DNA from: Rhynochetos jubatus | Taxonomy: Eukaryota; Chordata; Aves; Eurypygiformes; Rhynochetidae | Assembly (NCBI GenBank): GCA_027574665.1 | Contig: CM050659.1 | Coordinates: forward strand, 563,001 to 627,000 | Length of the DNA stretch: 64,000 bases | Direction of reading: 5' to 3' | Shown: piece by piece, positions 13,861 to 28,500 of the stretch | How positions within the stretch are numbered: position 1 is the stretch's first letter | How the letters are laid out: each line of letters starts with the position of its first letter | Made by a program: the position numbers and the translations under genes | The notes under the pieces: generated by a model | Seen by the model: only the letters and a program-made list of their open reading frames with translations | The model's database searches: none | What the model was told of the DNA's origin: nothing

Positions 13861-16800
13861 AGGCTCGGAGAGGCTCGAATGCGCGGCTCGTTGAAGCGTC
13901 TGCCCGAACACGGACATCTAAAGCAGCACTGTAATGCGACCAAACAGAAAGAGTTAGGAGAGAATTTCTTGTCCCTTCTTGCTGCGCCTTTGCAGAGCAC
14001 TGCGTGCCAGAGCAGCCGGATCGCTGTGTTGCTTGCAATCTCCAGTTCCAACAGTGCCACAGTTCCTTGGCAACAGAAAGAGCTAGGAAGGAATTGCTTA
14101 CGCTGTTTTCTCTCGCTGTGCTCTAGCAGTTCGTTCCCTTTTCGGCAGAGCGCGGGACCACTTGCAAAGCTTAGAAACAAACCTCTCCCTTTTCCTCCAA
14201 AAGGGAAAGAGCTACGAGAGAATTTCTTAGGGAAACTTTGTCTGTTTTGGCAGAGCACTGCATGCCTCTTAAGACAGAGCTCTGTATCCCCGGGAAAGTC
14301 GAAATCCACAGGGTCACCTTCTCTGTGCTAACAGGCTCGGAGAGGCTCGAATGCGCGGCTCGTTGAAGCGTCTGCCCAAACACGGACATCTGAAGCAGCA
14401 CTCTAATGCGACCAAACAGAAAGAGTTAGGAGAGAATTTCTTGTCCCTTCTTGCTGCGCCTTTGCAGAGCACTGCGTGCCAGAGCAGCCGGACCGCTGTG
14501 TTGCTTGCAATCTCCAGTTCCAACAGTGCCACAGTTCCTCGGCAACAGAAAGAGCTAGGAAGGAGTTGCTTACGCTGTTTTCTCTCGCTGTGCTCTAGCA
14601 GTTCGTTCCCTTTTCGGCAGAGCGCGGGACCGCTCGCAAAGCTTAGAAACAAACCTCTCCCTTTTCCTCCAAAAGGGAAAGAGCTAGGAGAGAATTTCTT
14701 AGGGAAACCTTGTTTGTTTTGGCAGAGCACTGCATGCCTCTTAAGACAGAGCTCTGTATCGCCGGGAAAGTCGAAATCCACAGGGTCACCTTCTCTGTGC
14801 TAACAGGCTCGGAGAGGCTCGAATGCGCGGCTCGTTGAAGCGTCTGCCCGAACAGGGTCATCTGAAGCAGCACTGTAATGCGACCAAACAGAAAGAGTTA
14901 GGAGAGAATTTCTTGTCCCTTCTTGCTGCGCCTTTGCAGAGCACTGCGTGCCAGAGCAGCCGGATCGCTGTGTTGCTTGCAATCTCCAGTTCCAACAGTG
15001 CCACAGTTCCTCGGCAACAGAAAGAGCTAGGAAGGAATTGCTTACGCTGTTTTCTCTCGCTGTGCTCTAGCAGTTCGTTCCCTTTTCGGCAGAGCGCGGG
15101 ACCGCTTGCAAAGCTTAGAAACAAAGCTCTCCCTTTTCCTCCAAAAGGGAAAGAGCTACGAGAGAATTTCTTAGGGAAACCTTGTTTGTTTTGGCAGAGC
15201 ACTGCATGCCTCTTAAGACAGAGCTCTGTATCCCCGGGAAAGTCGAAATCCACAGGGTCACCTTCTCTGTGCTAACAGGCTCGCAGAGGCTCGAATGCGC
15301 GGCTCGTTGAAGCGTCTGCCCGAACACGGACATCTAAAGCAGCACTGTAATGCGACCAAAGAGAAAGAGTTAGGAGAGAATTTCTTGTCCCTTCTTGCTG
15401 CGCCTTTGCAGAGCACTGCGTGCCAGAGCAGCCGGATCGCTGTGTTGCTTGCAATCTCCAGTTCCAAGAGTGCCACAGTTCCTCGGCAACAGAAAGAGCT
15501 AGGAAGGACTTGCTTACGCTGTTTTCTCTCGCTGTGCTCTAGCAGTTCGTTCCCTTTTCGGCAGAGCGCGGGACCGCTTGCAAAGCTTAGAAACAAACCT
15601 CTCCCTTTTCCTCCAAAAGGGAAAGAGCTACGAGAGAATTTCTTAGGGAAACCTTGTTTGTTTTGGCAGAGCACTGCATGCCTCTTAAGACAGAGCTCTG
15701 TATTGCCGGGAAAGTCGAAATCCACAGGGTCACCTTCTCTGTGCTAACAGGCTCGCAGAGGCTCGAATGCGCGGCTCGTTGAAGCGTCTGCCCGAACACG
15801 GACATCTAAAGCAGCACTGTAATGCGACCAAACAGAAAGAGTTAGGAGAGAATTTCTTGTCCCTTCTTGCTGCGCCTTTGCAGAGCACTGCGTGCCAGAG
15901 CAGCCGGACCGCTGTGTTGCTTGCAATCTCCACTTCCAAGAGTGCCACAGTTCCTCGGCAACAGAAAGAGCTAGGAAGGACTTGCTTACACTGTTTTCTC
16001 TCGCTGTGCTCTAGCAGTTCGTTCCCTTTTCGGCAGAGCGCGGGACTGCTTGCAAAGCTTAGAAACAAACCTCTCCCTTTTCCTCCAAAAGGGAAAGAGC
16101 TACGAGAGAATTTCTTAGGGAAACCTTGTTTGTTTTGGCAGAGCACTGCATGCCTCTTAAGACAGAGCTCTGTATCCCCGGGAAAGTCGAAATCCACAGG
16201 GTCACCTTCTCTGTGCTAACAGGCTCGGAGAGGCTCGAATGCGCGGCTCGTTGAAGCGTCTGCCCAAACACGGACATCTGAAGCAGCACTGTAATGCGAC
16301 CAAACAGAAAGAGTTAGGAGAGAATTTCTTGTCCCTTCTTGCTGCGCCTTTGCAGAGCACTGCGTGCCAGAGCAGCCGGATCGCTGTGTTGCTTGCAATC
16401 TCCAGTTCCAACAGTGCCACAGTTCCTCGGCAACAGAAAGAGCTAGGAAGGAATTGCTTACGCTGTTTTCTCTCGCTGTGCTCTAGCAGTTCGTTCCCTT
16501 TTGGGCAGAGCGCGGGACCGCTTGCAAAGCTTAGAAACAAACCTCTCCCTTTTCCTCCAAAAGGGAAAGAGCTACGAGAGAATTTCTTAGGGAAACCTTG
16601 TTTGTTTTGGCAGAGCACTGCATGCCTCTTAAGACAGAGCTCTGTATCCCCGGGAAAGTCGAAATCCACAGGGTCACCTTCTCTGTGCTAACAGGCTCGC
16701 AGAGGCTCGAATGCGCGGCTCGTTGAAGCGTCTGCCCGAACACTGACATCTAAAGCAGCACTGTAATGCGACCAAAGAGAAAGAGTTAGGAGAGAATTTC

Positions 16801-16879
16801 TTGTCCCTTCTTGCTGCGCCTTTGGAGAGCACTGCGTGCCAGAGCAGCCGGATCGCTGTGTTGCTTGCAATCTCCAGTT

Positions 16880-19800
16880 CCAACAGTGCCACAGTTCCTC
16901 GGCAACAGAAAGAGCTAGGAAGGACTTGCTTACGCTGTTTTCTCTCGCTGTGCTCTAGCAGTTCGTTCCCTTTTTGGCAGAGCGCGGGACCGCTTGCAAA
17001 GCTTAGAAACAAACCTCTCCCTTTTCCTCCAAAAGGGAAAGAGCTACGAGAGAATTTCTTAGGGAAACCTTGTTTGTTTTGGCAGAGCACTGCATGCCTC
17101 TTAAGACAGAGCTCTGTATCCCCGGGAAAGTCGAAATCCACAGGGTCACCTTCTCTGTGCTAACAGGCTCGGAGAGGCTCGAATGCGCGGCTCGTTGAAG
17201 CGTCTGCCCGAACACGGACATCTAAAGCAGCACTGTAATGCGACCAAACAGAAAGAGTTAGGAGAGAATTTCTTGTCCCTTCTTGCTGCGCCTTTGCAGA
17301 GCACTGCGTGCCAGAGCAGCCGGATCGCTGTGTTGCTTGCAATCTCCAGTTCCAACAGTGCCACAGTTCCTCGGCAACAGAAAGAGCTAGGAAGGACTTG
17401 CTTACGCTGTTTTCTCTCGCTGTGCTCTAGCAGTTCGTTCCCTTTTCGGCAGAGCGCGGGACCGCTTGCAAAGCTTAGAAACAAACCTCTCCCTTTTCCT
17501 CCAAAAGGGAAAGAGCTACGAGAGAATTTCTTAGGGAAACCTTGTTTGTTTTGGCAGAGCACTGCATGCCTCTTAAGACAGAGCTCTGTATCCCCGGGAA
17601 AGTCGAAATCCACAGGGTCACCTTCTCTGTGCTAACAGGCTCGGAGAGGCTCGAATGCGCGGCTCGTTGAAGCGTCTGCCCGAACACGGCCATCTAAAGC
17701 AGCACTGTAATGCGACCAAAGAGAAAGAGTTAGGAGAGAATTTCTTGTCCCTTCTTGCTGCGCCTTTGCAGAGCACTGCGTGCCAGAGCAGCCGGATCGC
17801 TGTGTTGCTTGCAATCTCCAGTTCCAACAGTGCCACAGTTCCTCGGCAACAGAAAGAGCTAGGAAGGAATTGCTTACGCTGTTTTCTCTCGCTGTGCTCT
17901 AGCAGTTCGTTCCCTTTTCGGCAGAGCGCGGGACTGCTTGCAAAGCTTAGAAACAAACCTCTCCCTTTTCCTCCAAAAGGGAAAGAGCTACGAGAGAATT
18001 TCTTAGGGAAACCTTGTTTGTTTTGGCAGAGCACTGCATGCCTCTTAAGACAGAGCTCTGTATCCCCGGGAAAGTCGAAATCCACAGGGTCACCTTCTCT
18101 GTGCTAACAGGCTCGGAGAGGCTCGAATGCGGGGCTCGTTGAAGCGTCTGCCCGAACACGGACATCTAAAGCAGCACTGTAATGCGACCAAAGAGAAAGA
18201 GTTAGGAGAGAATTTCTTGTCCCTTCTAGCTGCGCCTTTGGAGAGCACTGCGTGCCAGAGCAGCCGGATCGCTGTGTTGCTTGCAATCTCCAGTTCCAAC
18301 AGTGCCACAGTTCCTCGGCAACAGAAAGAGCTAGGAAGGAATTGCTTACGCTGTTTTCTCTCGCTGTGCTCTAGCAGTTCATTCCCTTTTCGGCAGAGCG
18401 CGGGACCGCTCGCAAAGCTTAGAAACAAACCTCTCCCTTTTCCTCCAAAAGGGAAAGAGCTACGAGAGAATTTCTTAGGGAAACCTTGTTTGTTTTGGCA
18501 GAGCACTGCATGCCTCTTAAGACAGAGCTCTGTATCGCCGGGAAAGTAGAAAGGCACAGGGTCACCTTCTCTGTGCTAACAGGCTCGGAGAGGCTCGAAT
18601 GCGCGGCTCGTTGAAGCGTCTGCCCGAACACGGACATCTGAAGCAGCACTCTAATGCGAACAAACAGAAAGAGTTAGGAGAGAATTTCTTGTCCCTTCTT
18701 GCTGCGCCTTTGCAGAGCACTGCGTGCCAGAGCAGCCGGACCGCTGTGTTGCTTGCAATCTCCAGTTCCAACAGTGCCACAGTTCCTCGGCAACAGAAAG
18801 AGCTAGGAAGGACTTGCTTACGCTGTTTTCCCTCGCTGTGCTCTAGCAGTTCGTTCCCTTTTCGGCAGAGCGCGGGACCGCTTGCAAAGCTTAGAAACAA
18901 ACCTCTCCCTTTTCCTCCAAAAGGGAAAGATCTAGGAGAGAATTTCTTAGGGAAACTTTGTTTGTTTTGGCAGAGCACTGCATGCCTCTTAAGACAGAGC
19001 TCTGTATCCCCGGGAAAGTCGAAATCCACAGGGTCACCTTCTCTGTGCTAACAGACTCGGAGAGGCTCGAATGCGCGGCTCGTTGAAGCGTCTGCCCGAA
19101 CACGGACATCTGAAGCAGCACTGTAATGCGAACAAACAGAAAGAGTTAGGAGAGAATTTCTTGTCCCTTCTTGCTGCGCCTTTGCAGAGCACTGCGTGCC
19201 AGAGCAGCCGGACCGCTGTGTTGCTTGCAATCTCCAGTTCCAACAGTGCCACAGTTCCTCGGCAACAGAAAGAGCTAGGAAGGACTTGCTTACGCTGTTT
19301 TCCCTCGCTGTGCTCTAGCAGTTCGTTCCCTTTTCGGCAGAGCGCGGGACCGCTTGCAAAGCTTAGAAACAAACCTCTCCCTTTTCCTCCAAAAGGGAAA
19401 GAGCTAGGAGAGAATTTCTTAGGGAAACCTTGTTTGTTTTGGCAGAGCACTGCATGCCTCTTAAGACAGAGCTCTGTATCGCCGGGAAAGTCGAAATCCA
19501 CAGGGTCACCTTCTCTGTGCTAACAGGCTCGCAGAGGCTCGAATGCGCGGCTCGTTGAAGCGTCTGCCCGAACACGGACATCTAAAGCAGCACTGTAATG
19601 CGACCAAACAGAAAGAGTTAGGAGAGAATTTCTTGTCCCTTCTTGCTGCGCCTTTGCAGAGCACTGCGTGCCAGAGCAGCCGGATCGCTGTGTTGCTTGC
19701 AATCTCCAGTTCCAACAGTGCCACAGTTCCTCGGCAACAGAAAGAGCTAGGAAGGAATTGCTTACGCTGTTTTCTCTCGCTGTGCTCTAGCAGTTCATTC

Positions 19801-22800
19801 CCTTTTCGGCAGAGCGCGGGACCGCTCGCAAAGCTTAGAAACAAACCTCTCCCTTTTCCTCCAAAAGGGAAAGAGCTACGAGAGAATTTCTTAGGGAAAC
19901 CTTGTTTGTTTTGGCAGAGCACTGCATGCCTCTTAAGACAGAGCTCTGTATCCCCGGGAAAGTCGAAATCCACAGGGTCACCTTCTCTGTGCTAACAGGC
20001 TCGGAGAGGCTCGAATGCGCGGCTCGTTGAAGCGTCTGCCCGAACACGGACATCTGAAGCAGCACTGTAATGCGAACAAACAGAAAGAGTTAGGAGAGAA
20101 TTTCTTGTCCCTTCTTGCTGCGCCTTTGCAGAGCACTGCGTGCCAGAGCAGCCGGATCGCTGTGTTGCTTGCAATCTCCAGTTCCAAGAGTGCCACAGTT
20201 CCTCGGCAACAGAAAGAGCTAGGAAGGACTTGCTTACGCTGTTTTCTCTCGCTGTGCTTTAGCAGTTCGTTCCCTTTTCGGCAGAGCGCGGGACCGCTTG
20301 CAAAGCTTAGAAACAAACCTCTCCCTTTTCCTCCAAAAGGGAAAGAGCTACGAGAGAATTTCTTAGGGAAACTTTGTTTGTTTTGGCAGAGCACTGCATG
20401 CCTCTTAAGACAGAGCTCTGTATCCCCGGGAAAGTCGAAATCCACAGGGTCACCTTCTCTGTGCTAACGGGCTCGGAGAGGCTCGAATGCGCGGCTCGTT
20501 GAAGCGTCTGCCCGAACACGGACATCTGAAGCAGCACTTTAATGCGACCAAACAGAAAGAGTTAGGAGAGAATTTCTTGTCCCTTCTTGCTGCGCCTTTG
20601 CAGAGCACTGCGTGCCAGAGCAGCCGGATCGCTGTGTTGCTTGCAATCTCCAGTTCCAAGAGTGCCACAGTTCCTCGGCAACAGAAAGAGCTAGGAAGGA
20701 CTTGCTTACGCTGTTTTCTCTCGCTGTGCTCTAGCAGTTCGTTCCCTTTTCGGCAGAGCGCGGGACCACTTGCAAAGCTTAGAAACAAACCTCTCCCTTT
20801 TCCTCCAAAAGGGAAAGAGCTACGAGAGAATTTCTTAGGGAAACTTTGTTTGTTTTGGCAGAGCACTGCATGCCTCTTAAGACAGAGCTCTGTATCCCCG
20901 GGAAAGTCGAAATCCACAGGGTCACCTTCTCTGTGCTAACAGGCTCGGAGAGGCTCGAATGCGCGGCTCGTTGAAGCGTCTGCCCAAACACGGACATCTG
21001 AAGCAGCACTGTAATGCGACCAAACAGAAAGAGTTAGGAGAGAATTTCTTGTCCCTTCTTGCTGCGCCTTTGCAGAGCACTGCGTGCCAGAGCAGCCGGA
21101 CCGCTGTGTTGCTTGCAATCTCCAGTTCCAACAGTGCCACAGTTCCTCGGCAACAGAAAGAGCTAGGAAGGACTTGCTTACGCTGTTTTCTCTCGCTGTG
21201 CTCTAGCAGTTCGTTCCCTTTTTGGCAGAGCGCGGGACCGCTTGCAAAGCTTAGAAACAAACCTCTCCCTTTTCCTCCAAAAGGGAAAGAGCTACGAGAG
21301 AATTTCTTAGGGAAACCTTGTTTGTTTTGGCAGAGCACTGCATGCCTCTTAAGACAGAGCTCTGTATCCCCGGGAAAGTCGAAATCCACAGGGTCACCTT
21401 CTCTGTGCTAACAGGCTCGGAGAGGCTCGAATGCGCGGCTCGTTGAAGCGTCTGCCCGAACACGGACATCTAAAGCAGCACTGTAATGCGACCAAACAGA
21501 AAGAGTTAGGAGAGAATTTCTTGTCCCTTCTTGCTGCGCCTTTGCAGAGCACTGCGTGCCAGAGCAGCCGGATCGCTGTGTTGCTTGCAATCTCCAGTTC
21601 CAACAGTGCCACAGTTCCTCGGCAACAGAAAGAGCTAGGAAGGACTTGCTTACGCTGTTTTCTCTCGCTGTGCTCTAGCAGTTCGTTCCCTTTTCGGCAG
21701 AGCGCGGGACCGCTTGCAAAGCTTAGAAACAAACCTCTCCCTTTTCCTCCAAAAGGGAAAGAGCTACGAGAGAATTTCTTAGGGAAACCTTGTTTGTTTT
21801 GGCAGAGCACTGCATGCCTCTTAAGACAGAGCTCTGTATCCCCGGGAAAGTCGAAATCCACAGGGTCACCTTCTCTGTGCTAACAGGCTCGGAGAGGCTC
21901 GAATGCGCGGCTCGTTGAAGCGTCTGCCCGAACACGGCCATCTAAAGCAGCACTGTAATGCGACCAAAGAGAAAGAGTTAGGAGAGAATTTCTTGTCCCT
22001 TCTTGCTGCGCCTTTGCAGAGCACTGCGTGCCAGAGCAGCCGGATCGCTGTGTTGCTTGCAATCTCCAGTTCCAACAGTGCCACAGTTCCTCGGCAACAG
22101 AAAGAGCTAGGAAGGAATTGCTTACGCTGTTTTCTCTCGCTGTGCTCTAGCAGTTCGTTCCCTTTTCGGCAGAGCGCGGGACCGCTTGCAAAGCTTAGAA
22201 ACAAACCTCTCCCTTTTCCTCCAAAAGGGAAAGAGCTAGGAGAGAATTTCTTAGGGAAACCTTGTTTGTTTTGGCAGAGCACTGCATGCCTCTTAAGACA
22301 GAGCTCTGTATCCCCGGGAAAGTCGAAATCCACAGGGTCACCTTCTCTGTGCTAACAGGCTCGGAGAGGCTCGAATGCGGGGCTCGTTGAAGCGTCTGCC
22401 CGAACACGGACATCTAAAGCAGCACTGTAATGCGACCAAAGAGAAAGAGTTAGGAGAGAATTTCTTGTCCCTTCTAGCTGCGCCTTTGGAGAGCACTGCG
22501 TGCCAGAGCAGCCGGATCGCTGTGTTGCTTGCAATCTCCAGTTCCAACAGTGCCACAGTTCCTCGGCAACAGAAAGAGCTAGGAAGGAATTGCTTACGCT
22601 GTTTTCTCTCGCTGTGCTCTAGCAGTTCATTCCCTTTTCGGCAGAGCGCGGGACCGCTCGCAAAGCTTAGAAACAAACCTCTCCCTTTTCCTCCAAAAGG
22701 GAAAGAGCTAGGAGAGAATTTCTTAGGGAAACCTTGTTTGTTTTGGCAGAGCACTGCATGCCTCTTAAGACAGAGCTCTGTATCCCCGGGAAAGTAGAAA

Positions 22801-24108
22801 GGCACAGGGTCACCTTCTCTGTGCTAACAGGCTCGGAGAGGCTCGAATGCGCGGCTCGTTGAAGCGTCTGCCCGAACACGGACATCTGAAGCAGCACTCT
22901 AATGCGAACAAACAGAAAGAGTTAGGAGAGAATTTCTTGTCCCTTCTTGCTGCGCCTTTGCAGAGCACTGCGTGCCAGAGCAGCCGGACCGCTGTGTTGC
23001 TTGCAATCTCCAGTTCCAACAGTGCCACAGTTCCTCGGCAACAGAAAGAGCTAGGAAGGACTTGCTTACGCTGTTTTCCCTCGCTGTGCTCTAGCAGTTC
23101 GTTCCCTTTTCGGCAGAGCGCGGGACCGCTTGCAAAGCTTAGAAACAAACCTCTCCCTTTTCCTCCAAAAGGGAAAGATCTAGGAGAGAATTTCTTAGGG
23201 AAACTTTGTTTGTTTTGGCAGAGCACTGCATGCCTCTTAAGACAGAGCTCTGTATCCCCGGGAAAGTCGAAATCCACAGGGTCACCTTCTCTGTGCTAAC
23301 AGACTCGGAGAGGCTCGAATGCGCGGCTCGTTGAAGCGTCTGCCCGAACACGGACATCTGAAGCAGCACTGTAATGCGAACAAACAGAAAGAGTTAGGAG
23401 AGAATTTCTTGTCCCTTCTTGCTGCGCCTTTGCAGAGCACTGCGTGCCAGAGCAGCCGGACCGCTGTGTTGCTTGCAATCTCCAGTTCCAACAGTGCCAC
23501 AGTTCCTCGGCAACAGAAAGAGCTAGGAAGGACTTGCTTACGCTGTTTTCCCTCGCTGTGCTCTAGCAGTTCGTTCCCTTTTCGGCAGAGCGCGGGACCG
23601 CTTGCAAAGCTTAGAAACAAACCTCTCCCTTTTCCTCCAAAAGGGAAAGAGCTAGGAGAGAATTTCTTAGGGAAACCTTGTTTGTTTTGGCAGAGCACTG
23701 CATGCCTCTTAAGACAGAGCTCTGTATCGCCGGGAAAGTCGAAATCCACAGGGTCACCTTCTCTGTGCTAACAGGCTCGCAGAGGCTCGAATGCGCGGCT
23801 CGTTGAAGCGTCTGCCCGAACACGGACATCTAAAGCAGCACTGTAATGCGACCAAACAGAAAGAGTTAGGAGAGAATTTCTTGTCCCTTCTTGCTGCGCC
23901 TTTGCAGAGCACTGCGTGCCAGAGCAGCCGGATCGCTGTGTTGCTTGCAATCTCCAGTTCCAACAGTGCCACAGTTCCTCGGCAACAGAAAGAGCTAGGA
24001 AGGAATTGCTTACGCTGTTTTCTCTCGCTGTGCTCTAGCAGTTCATTCCCTTTTCGGCAGAGCGCGGGACCGCTCGCAAAGCTTAGAAACAAACCTCTCC
24101 CTTTTCCT
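16880..24108 (+). repeat. Nine-monomer duplication (4248-bp lag) inside the satellite
   Basis: About 3 kb at 16880-19860 reappears at 21128-24108, exactly 9 x 472 bp away, with only a handful of differences. Diagnostic shared variants are TTTTTGGCAG (about 16972 and 21220), CACGGCCATC (17686 and 21934), the rare AAAGTAGAAAGGCAC (18544 and 22792) and GGGAAAGATCTAGG (about 18924 and 23172). Confidence 0.85.
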
Positions 24109-25530
24109 CCAAAAGGGAAAGAGCTAGGAGAGAATTTCTTAGGGAAACCTTGTTTGTTTTGGCAGAGCACTGCATGCCTCTTAAGACAGAGCTCTCTATC
24201 GCCGGGAAAGTAGAAAGGCACAGGGTCACCTTCTCTGTGCTAACAGGCTCGGAGAGGCTCGAATGCGCGGCTCGTTGAAGCGTCTGCCCGAACACGGACA
24301 TCTGAAGCAGCACTCTAATGCGAACAAACAGAAAGAGTTAGGAGAGAATTTCTTGTCCCTTCTTGCTGCGCCTTTGCAGAGCACTGCGTGCCAGAGCAGC
24401 CGGACCGCTGTGTTGCTTGCAATCTCCAGTTCCAACAGTGCCACAGTTCCTCGGCAACAGAAAGAGCTAGGAAGGACTTGCTTACGCTGTTTTCCCTCGC
24501 TGTGCTCTAGCAGTTCGTTCCCTTTTCGGCAGAGCGCGGGACCGCTTGCAAAGCTTAGAAACAAACCTCTCCCTTTTCCTCCAAAAGGGAAAGAGCTACG
24601 AGAGAATTTCTTAGGGAAACTTTGTTTGTTTTGGCAGAGCACTGCATGCCTCTTAAGACAGAGCTCTGTATCCCCGGGAAAGTCGAAATCCACAGGGTCA
24701 CCTTCTCTGTGCTAACAGACTCGGAGAGGCTCGAATGCGCGGCTCGTTGAAGCGTCTGCCCGAACACGGACATCTGAAGCAGCACTGTAATGCGAACAAA
24801 CAGAAAGAGTTAGGAGAGAATTTCTTGTCCCTTCTTGCTGCGCCTTTGCAGAGCACTGCGTGCCAGAGCAGCCGGACCGCTGTGTTGCTTGCAATCTCCA
24901 GTTCCAACAGTGCCACAGTTCCTCGGCAACAGAAAGAGCTAGGAAGGACTTGCTTACGCTGTTTTCCCTCGCTGTGCTCTAGCAGTTCGTTCCCTTTTCG
25001 GCAGAGCGCGGGACCGCTTGCAAAGCTTAGAAACAAACCTCTCCCTTTTCCTCCAAAAGGGAAAGAGCTAGGAGAGAATTTCTTAGGGAAACCTTGTTTG
25101 TTTTGGCAGAGCACTGCATGCCTCTTAAGACAGAGCTCTGTATCGCCGGGAAAGTCGAAATCCACAGGGTCACCTTCTCTGTGCTAACAGGCTCGCAGAG
25201 GCTCGAATGCGCGGCTCGTTGAAGCGTCTGCCCGAACACGGACATCTAAAGCAGCACTGTAATGCGACCAAACAGAAAGAGTTAGGAGAGAATTTCTTGT
25301 CCCTTCTTGCTGCGCCTTTGCAGAGCACTGCGTGCCAGAGCAGCCGGATCGCTGTGTTGCTTGCAATCTCCAGTTCCAACAGTGCCACAGTTCCTCGGCA
25401 ACAGAAAGAGCTAGGAAGGAATTGCTTACGCTGTTTTCTCTCGCTGTGCTCTAGCAGTTCATTCCCTTTTCGGCAGAGCGCGGGACCGCTCGCAAAGCTT
25501 AGAAACAAACCTCTCCCTTTTCCTCCAAAA
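22847..25530 (+). repeat. Three-monomer duplication (1416-bp lag) inside the satellite
   Basis: Monomers starting at 22847, 23319 and 23791 recur at 24263, 24735 and 25207, sharing rare AATGCGAACAAAC and TTTTCCCTCGC variants. This duplication is nested in the right-hand copy of the nine-monomer block, so it is younger than that event. Confidence 0.8.
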
Positions 25531-28500
25531 GGGAAAGAGCTACGAGAGAATTTCTTAGGGAAACCTTGTTTGTTTTGGCAGAGCACTGCATGCCTCTTAA
25601 GACAGAGCTCTGTATCCCCGGGAAAGTCGAAATCCACAGGGTCACCTTCTCTGTGCTAACAGGCTCGGAGAGGCTCGAATGCGCGGCTCGTTGAAGCGTC
25701 TGCCCAAACACGGACATCTGAAGCAGCACTGTAATGCGACCAAACAGAAAGAGTTAGGAGAGAATTTCTTGTCCCTTCTTGCTGCGCCTTTGCAGAGCAC
25801 TGCGTGCCAGAGCAGCCGGATCGCTGTGTTGCTTGCAATCTCCAGTTCCAAGAGTGCCACAGTTCCTCGGCAACAGAAAGAGCTAGGAAGGAATTGCTTA
25901 CGCTGTTTTCTCTCGCTGTGCTCTAGCAGTTCGTTCCCTTTTCGGCAGAGCGCGGGACTGCTTGCAAAGCTTAGAAACAAACCTCTCCCTTTTCCTCCAA
26001 AAGGGAAAGAGCTAGGAGAGAATTTCTTAGGGAAACCTTGTTTGTTTTGGCAGAGCACTGCATGCCTCTTAAGACAGAGCTCTGTATCCCCGGGAAAGTC
26101 GAAATCCACAGGGTCACCTTCTCTGTGCTAACAGGCTCGCAGAGGCTCGAATGCGCGGCTCGTTGAAGCGTCTGCCCGAACACGGACATCTAAAGCAGCA
26201 CTGTAATGCGACCAAACAGAAAGAGTTAGGAGAGAATTTCTTGTCCCTTCTTGCTGCGCCTTTGCAGAGCACTGCCTGCCAGAGCAGCCGGATCGCTGTG
26301 TTGCTTGCAATCTCCAGTTCCAACAGTGCCACAGTTCCTCGGCAACAGAAAGAGCTAGGAAGGAATTGCTTACGCTGTTTTCTCTCGCTGTGCTCTAGCA
26401 GTTCATTCCTTTTTCGGCAGAGCGCGGGACCGCTCGCAAAGCTTAGAAACAAACCTCTCCCTTTTCCTCCAAAAGGGAAAGAGCTACGAGAGAATTTCTT
26501 ACGGAAAACTTGTTTGTTTTGGCAGAGCACTGCATGCCTCTTAAGACAGAGCTCTGTATCGCCGGGAAAGTCGAAATCCACAGGGTCACCTTCTCTGTGC
26601 TAACAGGCTCGGAGAGGCTCGAATGCGCGGCTCGTTGAAGCGTCTGCCCGAACACGGACATCTAAAGCAGCACTGTAATGCGACCAAACAGAAAGAGTTA
26701 GGAGAGAATTTCTTGTCCCTTCTTGCTGCGCCTTTGCAGAGCACTGCGTGCCAGAGCAGCCGGACCGCTGTGTTGCTTGCAATCTCCAGTTCCAACAGTG
26801 CCACAGTTCCTCGGCAACAGAAAGAGCTAGGAAGGAATTGCTTACGCTGTTTTCTCTCGCTGTGCTCTAGCAGTTCGTTCCCTTTTCGGCAGAGCGCGGG
26901 ACCGCTTGCAAAGCTTAGAAACAAACCTCTCCCTTTTCCTCCAAAAGGGAAAGAGCTACGAGAGAATTTCTTAGGGAAACCTTGTTTGTTTTGGCAGAGC
27001 ACTGCATGCCTCTTAAGACAGAGCTCTGTATCCCCGGGAAAGTCGAAATCCACAGGGTCACCTTCTCTGTGCTAACAGGCTCGGAGAGGCTCGAATGCGC
27101 GGCTCGTTGAAGCGTCTGCCCGAACACGGACATCTAAAGCAGCACTGTAATGCGACCAAAGAGAAAGAGTTAGGAGAGAATTTCTTGTCCCTTCTTGCTG
27201 CGCCTTTGCAGAGCACTGCGTGCCAGAGCAGCCGGATCGCTGTGTTGCTTGCAATCTCCAGTTCCAAGAGTGCCACAGTTCCTCGGCAACAGAAAGAGCT
27301 AGGAAGGAATTGCTTACGCTGTTTTCTCTCGCTGTGCTCTAGCAGTTCGTTCCCTTTTCGGCAGAGCGCGGGACCGCTTGCAAAGCTTAGAAACAAACCT
27401 CTCCCTTTTCCTCCAAAAGGGAAAGAGCTAGGAGAGAATTTCTTAGGGAAACCTTGTTTGTTTTGGCAGAGCACTGCATGCCTCTTAAGACAGAGCTCTG
27501 TATCCCCGGGAAAGTCGAAATCCACAGGGTCACCTTCTCTGTGCTAACGGGCTCGGAGAGGCTCGAATGCGCGGCTCGTTGAAGCGTCTGCCCGAACACG
27601 GACATCTAAAGCAGCACTGTAATGCGACCAAAGAGAAAGAGTTAGGAGAGAATTTCTTGTCCCTTCTTGCTGCGCCTTTGCAGAGCACTGCGTGCCAGAG
27701 CAGCCGGATCGCTGTGTTGCTTGCAATCTCCAGTTCCAACAGTGCCACCGTTCCTCGGCAACAGAAAGAGCTAGGAAGGAATTGCTTACGCTGTTTTCTC
27801 TCACTGTGCTCTAGCAGTTCGTTCCCTTTTCGGCAGAGCGCGGGACCGCTTGCAAAGCTTAGAAACAAACCTCTCCCTTTTCCTCCAAAAGGGAAAGAGC
27901 TACGAGAGAATTTCTTAGGGAAACCTTGTTTGTTTTGGCAGAGCACTGCATGCCTCTTAAGACAGAGCTCTGTATCCCCGGGAAAGTCGAAATCCACAGG
28001 GTCACCTTCTCTGTGCTAACAGGCTCGGAGAGGCTCGAATGCGCGGCTCGTTGAAGCGTCTGCCCGAACACGGACATCTAAAGCAGCACTGTAATGCGAC
28101 CAAAGAGAAAGAGTTAGGAGAGAATTTCTTGTCCCTTCTTGCTGCGCCTTTGCAGAGCACTGCGTGCCAGAGCAGCCGGATCGCTGTGTTGCTTGCAATC
28201 TCCAGTTCCAACAGTGCCACAGTTCCTCGGCAACAGAAAGAGCTAGGAAGGAATTGCTTACGCTGTTTTCTCTCACTGTGCTCTAGCAGTTCGTTCCCTT
28301 TTCGGCAGAGCGCGGGACCGCTTGCAAAGCTTAGAAACAAACCTCTCCCTTTTCCTCCAAAAGGGAAAGAGCTACGCGAGAATTTCTTAGGGAAACCTTG
28401 TTTGTTTTGGCAGAGCACTGCATGCCTCTTAAGACAGAGCTCTGTATCCCCGGGAAAGTCGAAATCCACAGGGTCACCTTCTCTGTGCTAACAGGCTCGG

